A stretch of DNA of 64,000 bases from Streptomyces canus (GTDB taxonomy: Bacteria; Actinomycetota; Actinomycetes; Streptomycetales; Streptomycetaceae). The DNA lies in the NCBI RefSeq assembly GCF_001514145.1, contig NZ_KQ948658.1, positions 185,687 to 249,686 of the forward strand, read 5' to 3'. The notes under the pieces are model-generated. The model searched no databases, was not told the origin of the DNA, and saw nothing but the letters and a program-made list of their open reading frames with translations. Shown piece after piece: positions 9,352 to 16,755 of this stretch (its first letter is position 1; the number at the start of each line of letters is the position of its first letter). The position numbers were made by a program, and so were the translations under genes.

Positions 9352-10545
9352 TCAGCGTGAGGTGTCGAAGACCTCGTCGCGGGTGGCCGCGAGCGCGCTC
9401 TCCAGCGCGCCGCGCAGCACGGGGTGTTCATGGACGTCGCCGACGACCAGCCGGGGGCGGGAGGCTGCCAGTTCCTCCAGCTCGGCCTGGACGAGGGCGC
9501 GCAGGGTGTCGCCGCCGGCGGTGAGCGAGGCGCCGCTGAGGACGACGAGTTCGGGGTCGAGGACGGAGACGAGGGAGGCGAGACCGGTGGCCAGGCGGGT
9601 GGCGTAGGTCTCCAGGAGCAGCCGGTTCAGGACGGTGTCCTCGGTGGCGGCACGCTCGACGAGGGCGGCGGCGACCTCGGCGTACGGCCCCGAGGGGATG
9701 TCCGTCATGCCGAGCTCACGGGCGAGGTGGGGGATGGCCTGGGAGCCCGCAAGCTCCTGATAGCCACCACTGTTGGCTTTCCTCACCTGCCGCACCAGGG
9801 GTGCTCCGGGAACCGGCAGGAAACCTACCTCGCCCGCGCCGCCGGTCCAGCCGCGGTGCAGCCGTCCGCCGAGGACCAGGGCGGCACCGAGACCGCCCTC
9901 GTTCCACAGCAGCACGAAGTCCTCGTGCCCGCGGGCCGCCCCGAGCCGTTGTTCGGCGACGGCCACGAGGTTGACGTCGTTCTCGTACTCGACCGGCATG
10001 GGCAGGGCGGCGGCGAGTTCGCCGAGGAGGGCGGGGGTGTGCCAGCCCGGCAGGTGGGAGGCGTAGCGGAGCCGGCCCGTGCCCGGGTCGAAGGCGCCCG
10101 GGGTGCCGATGACGAGCCGGTGGACGTCGCCGCGGGCCAGCCCCGCCGCCTTGACCGCCCCGTCGAGGGCGTCGGTGACCTGCTGGACGACGGGCTGGGC
10201 GGGTCGGCGTCCCGGGGTCGGCAGTGCGAAGGAGCCGACGGTGCGCCCGGTGATGTCGGCGACCGCGGCGAGGATGCGTTCGGGGGTGACGTCGAGCCCG
10301 GCGGCGTACGCGGCGGTCGGGTCGACCTCGTACAGCTGGGCGTTGGGACCGGGCCTGCCCTCGGTGGTACCGGTGGCGAGGACGAGGCCCGACGCCTCCA
10401 GGCGGGCCAGGAGCTGGGACGCGGTCGGCTTGGAGAGGCCGGTGAGCTTGCCGATCCGCGTTCGGGAGAGGGGGCCGTGCTCCAGCAGGAGGTCGAGCGC
10501 GGCACGGTCGTTCATGGCGCGGAGTGTGCGTGGTGTGCCTGCCAT
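9352..10545 (-). CDS. ROK-family transcriptional regulator
   Basis: 397 residues. N-terminal winged helix-turn-helix (about residues 12-62: ALDLLLEHGPLSRTRIGKLTGLSKPTASQLLARLEASGLV region) followed by the ASKHA sugar-sensing ROK domain. The zinc-binding CxCGxxGCxE signature of ROK sugar kinases is absent, as expected for a pure regulator that binds but need not phosphorylate sugar. GAGAGGGGC precedes the ATG. Same direction as the transporter genes and directly upstream; a TAGGAA/TTCCTA palindrome lies 50 bases before the start, so it is likely autoregulated and controls the whole operon. Confidence 0.9.
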   Translation of the reverse strand: MAGTPRTLRAMNDRAALDLLLEHGPLSRTRIGKLTGLSKPTASQLLARLEASGLVLATGTTEGRPGPNAQLYEVDPTAAYAAGLDVTPERILAAVADITGRTVGSFALPTPGRRPAQPVVQQVTDALDGAVKAAGLARGDVHRLVIGTPGAFDPGTGRLRYASHLPGWHTPALLGELAAALPMPVEYENDVNLVAVAEQRLGAARGHEDFVLLWNEGGLGAALVLGGRLHRGWTGGAGEVGFLPVPGAPLVRQVRKANSGGYQELAGSQAIPHLARELGMTDIPSGPYAEVAAALVERAATEDTVLNRLLLETYATRLATGLASLVSVLDPELVVLSGASLTAGGDTLRALVQAELEELAASRPRLVVGDVHEHPVLRGALESALAATRDEVFDTSR

Positions 10546-10594
10546 GGGTGCCCCTCTCCGTGACTGCCGGACGACTGTACTGTCCGGCGACTGT

Positions 10595-10609
10595 TAGGAA
10601 GGTTTCCTA
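10595..10609. promoter_or_regulatory. ROK operator palindrome
   Basis: Perfect inverted repeat TAGGAA-GGT-TTCCTA upstream of the ROK gene. The form matches the TTAGGAAA-type operators used by Streptomyces ROK repressors. It sits in the promoter zone of the ROK-transporter-GH4-kinase operon. Confidence 0.7.
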
Positions 10610-10664
10610 TCGGATGCACGGAACATAGGTCTGGACCACCTGTCCGTCAAGAGGGGAACGACAA

Positions 10665-10706
10665 ACCGCCCCCGCAGGAAACGGAGTCGTTACCTGCGGG
10701 GGCGGT
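10665..10706. terminator. Strong hairpin terminator
   Basis: ACCGCCCCCGCAGG (10665-10678) pairs perfectly with CCTGCGGGGGCGGT (10693-10706); AACG/CGTT within the loop can lengthen the stem. It lies 42 bases downstream of the secreted-protein gene, which reads leftward, and no U-tract is needed in this GC-rich group. Confidence 0.8.
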
Positions 10707-10747
10707 CGAGGGTGATCGAGAGGCGATCGAGAGGCGGGAGTGAGCGC

Positions 10748-11584
10748 CTACCTGACGTCGATGTAGTCGCCGGCGGCCGTCGCCGAGCCGGTGGTGGTCG
10801 TCCCCGCGAAGACGTAGCGGTAGTAGCCGTCCTTGGTGGCCTTCGTCGTCGTCTTCAGCGCGCCTCCGGTCCCGGAGGTCACCGTCTTGACGGTGGTGTA
10901 GCTGGTGGCGCTCTTGGCCCGGAACTGAAGGGTGGCCTTCTGGGTGGTGTAACCCGTGTACGTGCCGGTCTCCCAGTTGGCCCGGGTCAGCTTGCCGGTG
11001 ACCGTGATGGTCCCGCCCTTCTTCACCGGCTCGGGCGACGCGTTGACGGTGAGTCTGGCGGCGCGCTTGATCTGGACGCCGCTGCCGAGGGGGCCCCAGG
11101 CGTCGTAGTCGTAGCCGAGGTGGATGTGGCCGTCGGAGTCGTCGTCGTCCTGGTCGATCTTGCTGTAGAGGCCGGCAGCCTTCCAGGTGGTGGCGTCCGA
11201 GGCCGAGTACAGGTTCTCGGGGTCGAGCGCCAGGGTCTCCTTGCACGACTCGGTGACGGTGGTGTCCGTCGTCGCGGTCGTGGTGCAGGTGGGCGCGTCC
11301 TCGGGGTCGATCTCGTTCGCCATCCTGCTGAGCGTGCCCCGGTAGAGCAGGATGCCGGCGAAGGTGGTCTTGTAGTCGACCGTCAGGTCGGAGGGGCGGG
11401 TGAGCGTGTACGTCACCGGCACCTTCACGGTGGCGGCGGTGCCGACGACGACCGCCTTGCCGCTGTTGACCGTGACGGCGGAGAAGACCAGGTCGGGCGA
11501 GTCGGCCGCGGACGCGGCGGGCGCGACCAGACCGGTCAGTGCCAGGGCACCGGACGCGGCGATGCCTATGGCGAGCTTTCTCAT
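10748..11584 (-). CDS. Secreted protein with Ig-like/cell-surface repeats, function unknown
   Basis: 278 residues from the ATG at 11584; GGGGAA lies 5 bases before it. A Sec signal peptide is clear (basic start, hydrophobic core, AASA cleavage near residue 27). The mature part is Thr/Ser-rich beta-type sequence, with an acidic QDDDDSDG stretch, a Cys pair around TCTTT...ESCK, and a C-terminal module (VKKGGTITVTGKL ... GYYRYVFAG) like the beta-sandwich modules found in many Streptomyces exported proteins. Monocistronic, with its own terminator. Role unknown. Confidence 0.8.
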   Translation of the reverse strand: MRKLAIGIAASGALALTGLVAPAASAADSPDLVFSAVTVNSGKAVVVGTAATVKVPVTYTLTRPSDLTVDYKTTFAGILLYRGTLSRMANEIDPEDAPTCTTTATTDTTVTESCKETLALDPENLYSASDATTWKAAGLYSKIDQDDDDSDGHIHLGYDYDAWGPLGSGVQIKRAARLTVNASPEPVKKGGTITVTGKLTRANWETGTYTGYTTQKATLQFRAKSATSYTTVKTVTSGTGGALKTTTKATKDGYYRYVFAGTTTTGSATAAGDYIDVR

Positions 11585-11731
11585 GTGTTTCCCCACATTC
11601 GAAGCGGGCCCCTGGGCGTTGCGCTCCAGAACAAGGGCCCGCTGTGGGGGCGACGCTAGACGATCACATCCGTGACCGGAACGTGGGGGTCACGTGAAGA
11701 CGGTGAGAGTTCGCTGCTTCACCGCCGACCG

Positions 11732-12841
11732 CTACTTCGCCGCCGGCCGCTGCGCCACCCCCGGTGCCGGCGCGAGCGGGGAGGCCGCCGCGGCCTGCGG
11801 GGACTCGGAGTTGGAGAAGACCGACGGTGCTGCGACCGCCGCGGTCGGGTCGGCGGCCTCCTCCTCGGCGAGGACGGCCGCGCCGCCGACGATGCGGATG
11901 TCCGCCTCGTCGAAGGCGCGCTTGATGCGCCAGCGCAGTTCACGCTCGACCGTGAGGGACTTGCCGGGCATCGTCTTGGCGGAGACCCGCACGACCATGG
12001 AGTCCAGCAGGACGCTGTCCAGGCCGAGGACCTCGATCGGGCTCCACAGGAGCTCGTTCCAGGGCTCCTCCTTGCTCATCTTCTCGGCGACCTCGCTCAG
12101 CACCCGCTTCACCTTGTCGAGGTCCTCGGAGGCCCGCACGGTCACGTCCACACCGGCCGTCGCCCAGCCCTGGGAGAGGTTGCCGATGCGCTTGACCTCG
12201 CCGTTGCGGACGTACCAGATCTCGCCGTTGTCGCCGCGGAGCTTGGTCACCCTCAGGCCGACCTCGATGACCTCGCCGGAGGCCACGCCCGCGTCGATGG
12301 TGTCGCCGACGCCGTACTGGTCCTCCAGGATCATGAACACGCCGGAGAGGAAGTCCGTGACGAGGTTGCGGGCGCCGAATCCGATCGCCACACCCGCGAC
12401 ACCGGCCGACGCGAGCAGCGGGGCCAGGTTGATCTCGAAGGCGCCCAGGACCATCAGGGCGGCGGTGCCCATGATGATGAAACTCGCCACCGAGCGCAGC
12501 ACCGAGCCGATGGCCTGCGAGCGCTGCCGGCGGCGCTCGTTGTTGACGAGGAGGCCCCCGATCGCGGTGCCGTCGACCGCCTGGGCGGTGCGGTTCATCC
12601 GGTCTATGAGCTTGGTGATGGCCCGCCGCACGACCAGTCTCAGCACCCCGGCGATCACCAGGATCAGCAGGACCCGCAGACTGATCGCCAGCCAGGTCGA
12701 CCAGTTCTGCTCGACCCAGCTCGCGGCGTTCGTCGCGCTCTCCTGGGCGTCCTGGAGACTCGGCACGGCCGGCGTCGAGGTGTCCGAGGGGGACGGCGAC
12801 GGCGACGGACTCGCGGCCAGTAGGACGGCGGACAAGGACAC
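11732..12841 (-). CDS. MscS-family mechanosensitive channel
   Basis: 369 residues from a GTG with GGAGGT 9 bases upstream. A Ser/Pro-rich extracellular start is followed by membrane segments near residues 50-75 and 112-135 and the pore helix with the Gly/Ala pattern (GVAGVAIGFGARNLVTDFLSG region), then the beta domain (VGDTIDAG, GDNGEIWYVRNGEV) and the MscS C-terminal domain. An Ala/Pro-rich tail follows. Opens under membrane tension to release solutes. Confidence 0.92.
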   Translation of the reverse strand: MSLSAVLLAASPSPSPSPSDTSTPAVPSLQDAQESATNAASWVEQNWSTWLAISLRVLLILVIAGVLRLVVRRAITKLIDRMNRTAQAVDGTAIGGLLVNNERRRQRSQAIGSVLRSVASFIIMGTAALMVLGAFEINLAPLLASAGVAGVAIGFGARNLVTDFLSGVFMILEDQYGVGDTIDAGVASGEVIEVGLRVTKLRGDNGEIWYVRNGEVKRIGNLSQGWATAGVDVTVRASEDLDKVKRVLSEVAEKMSKEEPWNELLWSPIEVLGLDSVLLDSMVVRVSAKTMPGKSLTVERELRWRIKRAFDEADIRIVGGAAVLAEEEAADPTAAVAAPSVFSNSESPQAAAASPLAPAPGVAQRPAAK

Positions 12842-13123
12842 GGCAGGTACCTCCAGGTGCTGCGTCTGCCTTCCGGTAGGGCGGTCAAGGTCACGAAAAG
12901 GTCACCGGTAAAGCAGGCTCACCACACTAACGGTGCATCGTGTGTGGATCGTTGCAATGTCCGGGGGAGAGACGGCTCTCACCTGGGGATGAAGAAAGGT
13001 GTGGTCGAAAACACTCCCAGCCCGTTACCGGCACATGGTGGCGTTTCTCCCGGTCGAGAGGGGAGACTGACCTCAGTTCGTCCCGGCGCGAGCCACGCGC
13101 CGCCGACGCCCAAGGAGGCATCC
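12842..13123. other. 282-base divergent intergenic region
   Basis: Separates the MscS gene (left) from the HNH gene (right). It must hold two promoters. The half next to the HNH gene is unusually long for this window and contains small self-complementary stretches (for example CTCTCACC/GGTG and CTCCC/GGGAG types) but I could not fit a known riboswitch. No convincing extra gene. Confidence 0.5.
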
Positions 13124-13660
13124 GTGCCGCATGTCCTGGTACTCAACGCGTCGTACGAGCCCCTCGGCGTCGTACCGCTCCGTCGCGCGCTCGTCCTCGT
13201 CCTGGAGAACAAGGCGGTCTCCCTCGAGGAATCCGGCGCCTTCATGCACAGCGCGACCGTCACAGTCCCCGCACCCAGCGTGGTCCGGCTCAAGCGATTC
13301 GTCCGGGTTCCCTATCGGGGGCCCGTTCCTCTCACCCGCAGGGCGCTCTTCGCCCGCGACGGGGGCCGGTGCATGTACTGCGGTGGCGTCGCAACCAGCG
13401 TCGACCACGTCATCCCGCGCAGCCGCGGGGGCAAGCACGTCTGGGACAACGTGGTGGCGTCCTGCCGGCGCTGCAACCATGTGAAGGCCGACCGGCATCT
13501 GTTCGAGATCGGCTGGCGGCTGCGCCACAAACCCGCCCCGCCCACCGGTCTGGCCTGGCGCATCATCGGCACCGGGCACAGGGACCCACGCTGGCTGCCG
13601 TACTTGCAACCGTACGGCGCCGAAGACGCCATGGCCCGGATCGACGGCATCTCTGCCTGA
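13124..13660 (+). CDS. HNH endonuclease domain protein
   Basis: 178 residues from a GTG with AAGGAGG 6 bases before it. The C-terminal half carries the HNH module: CMYCGG, then VDHVIPRSRGG (metal His and general base), then CRRCNHVKAD, with two CxxC pairs for structural zinc. The N-terminal part is a short beta domain common to the actinobacterial family. Related proteins are widespread chromosomal HNH proteins; nuclease activity is expected but the biological target is not known. Confidence 0.9.
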   Translation: MPHVLVLNASYEPLGVVPLRRALVLVLENKAVSLEESGAFMHSATVTVPAPSVVRLKRFVRVPYRGPVPLTRRALFARDGGRCMYCGGVATSVDHVIPRSRGGKHVWDNVVASCRRCNHVKADRHLFEIGWRLRHKPAPPTGLAWRIIGTGHRDPRWLPYLQPYGAEDAMARIDGISA

Positions 13661-13698
13661 CGACGATCCGGGCTTTTGTGTTGCCGCACGCGGCAGGG

Positions 13699-13737
13699 TT
13701 CCGGCCCAGGAGGCCCCCCGTACCTCCTGGACCGGAA
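13699..13737. terminator. Bidirectional terminator hairpin
   Basis: TTCCGGcCCAGGAGG (13699-13713) pairs with CCTCCTGGaCCGGAA (13723-13737) with a single mismatch and a 9-base loop. Placed between the convergent HNH and FtsX-type permease genes. Confidence 0.8.
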
Positions 13738-13747
13738 GATCACCGGC

Positions 13748-15142
13748 TCACGTGTACCTGAGTTCCGCCGGACGGACCGAGCGGTTCAGCAGCGGCAGCG
13801 AGGTGGCGGCGGCCAGGAGGCAGGCCGCGTACACCCCGAGCGGCACCAGGAGGGCGGCGTACGGCGTGCCGGGTGACCCGTTCATGGTGAGCCGGGCGTA
13901 CCAGACGCCGATCGCCATGCCTCCGGCCCCGCCCAGCAGGAGTGCGGGGGCGAGCGGCAGGGCGGTCTCCAGGAGCAGCGCCCGGCCGAGCACTTCGCGC
14001 GGCACCCCGGCGGCTGCCTGCGCGGCCAGGCCCCGGCGCCGGGTGGCCAGGGACTCGACGGTGCCGACCGCGAGGCCGCCGAGGGTGATCGCCAGGGCGA
14101 CGAGGATCGCGGCGGCGGTCAGGTCCAGGCCTGCGGTGTAGAAGGAGCGGTCCGCCGCGAGGTACCGCGTCTGGTCCAGCTCGGCGTTCAGTGCCTGACG
14201 GACGCCCACGAAGCCCGTCCCGACGGCCGTCACCAGGAGCACCGCCGCATGGGTACGGGCCGCCGCCCACGGGTCCTCGCGCAGCCGCTCCGCCGCGATC
14301 AGCGTCGCCGCCGTACGGGCCCGGCGCGCGAGCACCCGGCCCATCAGCCCCGCCGTCCCCCCGACAAGTCCCACCGCGGCCGCGCCGACCACGACGAGCA
14401 GACCGGCCACGATCAGCGGTCCACCTTCGAACGGCGACCTGCTGCCGCGCGGGCTACCGCTGGAGGTCACGGCCACGGCGACCGGAGCCAGGGCGGCCAC
14501 GAGCAGCACTCCGCCCGCGGACAGCAGCCCCGACGTCCGTCGCGAGCGCGACCGCACCCGCCGCACCCATCCCAGCGGGGAGGCGACCACCCGGCGCAGT
14601 GCCAGCGCACCCGCACTCGCGCCCAGCACCGGCACGCCAAGGCCGATCACCGCGATCCCGGCCCAGGTGAGAGCGGTCGGGCTCTGCCACTGGCCCAGCA
14701 GCACCACCACCGAGACGACCGTCGCGAGCGCCGAACCGAGCAGACAGGCCAGGCCCGTCTCCAGCGCGGAGATCCGCCGTACCCGGGCGGACGAGGCGCC
14801 CGCCAGCCGCAGCCCCGCGAGACGCCGGTCGCGGTGCACGGCTCCGATCCGGGCGCACTGGCCGAGAAAACCGAGGACGGGCACCAGCAGGAGCAGCAGG
14901 CTGACGATCACGCCGGCGCGGGTGCCGGGTTCGTCGAGGAGACCCGCGCCGACGGGGATGGCGTACTGCCCCTGGAGTGAGGCGAGGGAGACGGCGGCCA
15001 GCGCGAACCCGGTCGCGAGCGCCGCGCCCAGGGCCGTGAGCCCGACCCGCCACCACTCCCGCCGGTCGGAACCGCGGGTGAGCAGCCAGGCCATACGAAG
15101 ATCGGTGACCAGGACGCCGCTGGTCCTGAGGTCGCGTGTCAC
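13748..15142 (-). CDS. FtsX-family ABC transporter permease
   Basis: 464 residues with about eight membrane segments arranged as paired FtsX domains. Start codon GTG overlaps the ATPase stop by four bases. With the preceding ATPase it forms a MacB/LolCDE-type exporter or mechanotransmission complex. Third gene of a PadR-ATPase-permease operon; this arrangement in Gram-positives often responds to membrane-active compounds, but the substrate is not evident. Confidence 0.87.
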   Translation of the reverse strand: MTRDLRTSGVLVTDLRMAWLLTRGSDRREWWRVGLTALGAALATGFALAAVSLASLQGQYAIPVGAGLLDEPGTRAGVIVSLLLLLVPVLGFLGQCARIGAVHRDRRLAGLRLAGASSARVRRISALETGLACLLGSALATVVSVVVLLGQWQSPTALTWAGIAVIGLGVPVLGASAGALALRRVVASPLGWVRRVRSRSRRTSGLLSAGGVLLVAALAPVAVAVTSSGSPRGSRSPFEGGPLIVAGLLVVVGAAAVGLVGGTAGLMGRVLARRARTAATLIAAERLREDPWAAARTHAAVLLVTAVGTGFVGVRQALNAELDQTRYLAADRSFYTAGLDLTAAAILVALAITLGGLAVGTVESLATRRRGLAAQAAAGVPREVLGRALLLETALPLAPALLLGGAGGMAIGVWYARLTMNGSPGTPYAALLVPLGVYAACLLAAATSLPLLNRSVRPAELRYT

Positions 15143-15837
15143 GCCGTCACCCCCACCGGGGCCACGGCTCCGTCGGCCATCCGTACCTCGCGGTCCGCGT
15201 ACGCCGCCACCTGGGCGTCATGGGTGATCAGCAGGACCGCCGTGCCGGACTCGCGGGCCGTGTGGACCAGGGCCGTCATGACCTGCTCGGTCGACAGGGA
15301 GTCCAGCGCGCCGGTCGGCTCGTCCGCGAAGACCACCTTCGGCCGGGTGATCAGGGCGCGGGCCAGCGCGGTCCGCTGGGCCTGGCCGCCGCTCATCTCG
15401 CCGGGCCGGAGACCGGCCTGGCCGCGCACCCCGAACCGCTCCAGCCACTCACCGGCCCGCGTGTGGGCGTCGGCCCGGGAGACGCCCGCGAGCAGCAGCG
15501 GCAGCGCCACGTTGTCGACCGCCGTCAGCTCGGGGATGAGCTGCCCGAACTGGAAGACCACGCCGAACTCCGTCCGGCGCAGCTCGCTCAGCCGCTTCTC
15601 GGGCAGTTCGTCGAGGCGCGCACCGCCGTAGGACACCGAACCGGCGTCCGGCCGCACGATCCCGGCCAGGCAGTGCAGCAGGGTCGATTTCCCGCTGCCG
15701 CTGGTGCCGGTGACGGCGAGGATCTCGCCGGCGTCCAGCCCGACCGAGGCGCCCCGCAGGGCCTCGGACCTGCCGTACGCCTTGACGAGGTCGCGGGCCG
15801 CGAGGAGCGGCACCGGGTTCTCCCCCGTGGTGTTCAT
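15139..15837 (-). CDS. ABC transporter ATP-binding protein, MacB/LolD type
   Basis: 232 residues. Walker A GTSGSGKST, Q-loop VVFQFGQLIPELT, signature MSGGQAQR, Walker B VVFADEPTGALD, switch His in LLITHD. Start ATG overlaps the PadR stop (ATGA) and its stop overlaps the permease start (GTGA), so the three genes are translationally coupled. Confidence 0.92.
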   Translation of the reverse strand: MNTTGENPVPLLAARDLVKAYGRSEALRGASVGLDAGEILAVTGTSGSGKSTLLHCLAGIVRPDAGSVSYGGARLDELPEKRLSELRRTEFGVVFQFGQLIPELTAVDNVALPLLLAGVSRADAHTRAGEWLERFGVRGQAGLRPGEMSGGQAQRTALARALITRPKVVFADEPTGALDSLSTEQVMTALVHTARESGTAVLLITHDAQVAAYADREVRMADGAVAPVGVTA

Positions 15838-16367
15838 GCTGCGTCGACCTCCGCGGTCAGAGTGGTGAGCCGGGCCGCCGTCGTGTTCATCCAGCGGAGG
15901 TCGGCATCGAGGTGGTTGAGGGCGTAGTCCGCCGAGAGCACGGTGGCGAGGTCGGCCCCGTGGGCGGTCTTGACCGCCGTGAGCTCCCGCATCCGGGCCA
16001 TGTGGGCGGCGCGCTGGGCCCGGAGATAGGCGTCCGGGTCGCCGCCGGCCAGGATCGAGACGACGACCTTGGCGAAGATCTCGTTGGTCACGAAGGGCGC
16101 GGGCGGGGCGATCTGCCCGGCCCACCGGTCCAGTTCACGCGTCCCCGCCTCGGTCGAGCGGTACCTGGTGCGCTCCGGGCCGCCGTCCGACTCGGTTCCG
16201 TCGACCTCGGCGAGACCGTCCCGGACCAGGCGCTGCAGGGTCGTGTAGACCTGCCCGTAGGCCAGTGGACGGGCCTCGGGGAAACGGTCGTCGTGGCGTC
16301 GCTTGAGGTCGTAGCCATGGCTCGGCCCTCCGGCGAGCAGCCCCAGCAGGATGTGGCGGGTGCTCAT
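15834..16367 (-). CDS. PadR-family transcriptional regulator
   Basis: 177 residues. N-terminal PadR winged helix (HILLGLLAGGPSHGYDLKRRHD ... YGQVYTTLQRLVRDGLA region) plus a C-terminal helical dimerisation domain. First gene of the exporter operon; an AT-rich dyad just upstream of its start is a likely autoregulatory site. PadR regulators usually repress and are released by ligand binding. Confidence 0.9.
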   Translation of the reverse strand: MSTRHILLGLLAGGPSHGYDLKRRHDDRFPEARPLAYGQVYTTLQRLVRDGLAEVDGTESDGGPERTRYRSTEAGTRELDRWAGQIAPPAPFVTNEIFAKVVVSILAGGDPDAYLRAQRAAHMARMRELTAVKTAHGADLATVLSADYALNHLDADLRWMNTTAARLTTLTAEVDAA

Positions 16368-16377
16368 GGCGATCAGT

Positions 16378-16396
16378 ATGCATCACGTATATGTAT
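16378..16396. promoter_or_regulatory. Candidate PadR operator
   Basis: ATGCAT-cacgtat-ATGTAT, an imperfect dyad in a conspicuously AT-rich patch 11 bases before the PadR start. PadR proteins typically bind ATGT-(N)-ACAT-like sites. It may also overlap the promoter of the rightward small gene. Confidence 0.5.
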
Positions 16397-16542
16397 TGAG
16401 TGAATAGTGATCGGGTGATCAAGGGATGAGTGATCGGCGCACCATGATGAAAAGCACGTTCTCCCCTCCGGTACGTCTGCCGTCGCGTCCTGTGGGTAGG
16501 CCTGCGGTAACCCCCGTCGTCGTACTCGACAAGGAGGCCCCC

Positions 16543-16755
16543 GTGGCCGCATCGGCACACCTTCTGCTCTCGGCCCTGTCCAAACCCGAGGCGCCCGCTG
16601 AACACTTCTGTGTCTTCAGCGCCGAGGGCGCCTGCACGGAGACCCCGCTCACCAGCGAACCGCCCCTGCCCGACGCCGAGCCCCTGACCAGCGAACCGCC
16701 GCTCGCCGACGCCGCCCACCTGATCAGCGAGTCCGACGCATACCTGGAGCCGTAG
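16543..16755 (+). CDS. Small acidic repeat protein upstream of malQ, unknown
   Basis: 70 residues from a GTG preceded by AAGGAGG (16531-16537). The stop at 16753-16755 abuts the malQ ATG with no gap. The first part contains HFCVFSAEGAC with two Cys; the second part is an imperfect 12-residue repeat (PLTSEPPLPDAE, PLTSEPPLADAA, then a degenerate HLISESDAYLEP), very acidic and Pro-rich, with no membrane segment or signal peptide. I do not recognise it. Its position suggests translational coupling to malQ or a regulatory leader peptide. An upstream ATG at 16426 is possible but lacks a good ribosome site. Confidence 0.6.
   Translation: MAASAHLLLSALSKPEAPAEHFCVFSAEGACTETPLTSEPPLPDAEPLTSEPPLADAAHLISESDAYLEP

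Noticed and set aside
12842..13123. ydaO/c-di-AMP or other known riboswitch
   Set aside because: I could not match the conserved core of any known class, and the downstream HNH gene is not a usual target.
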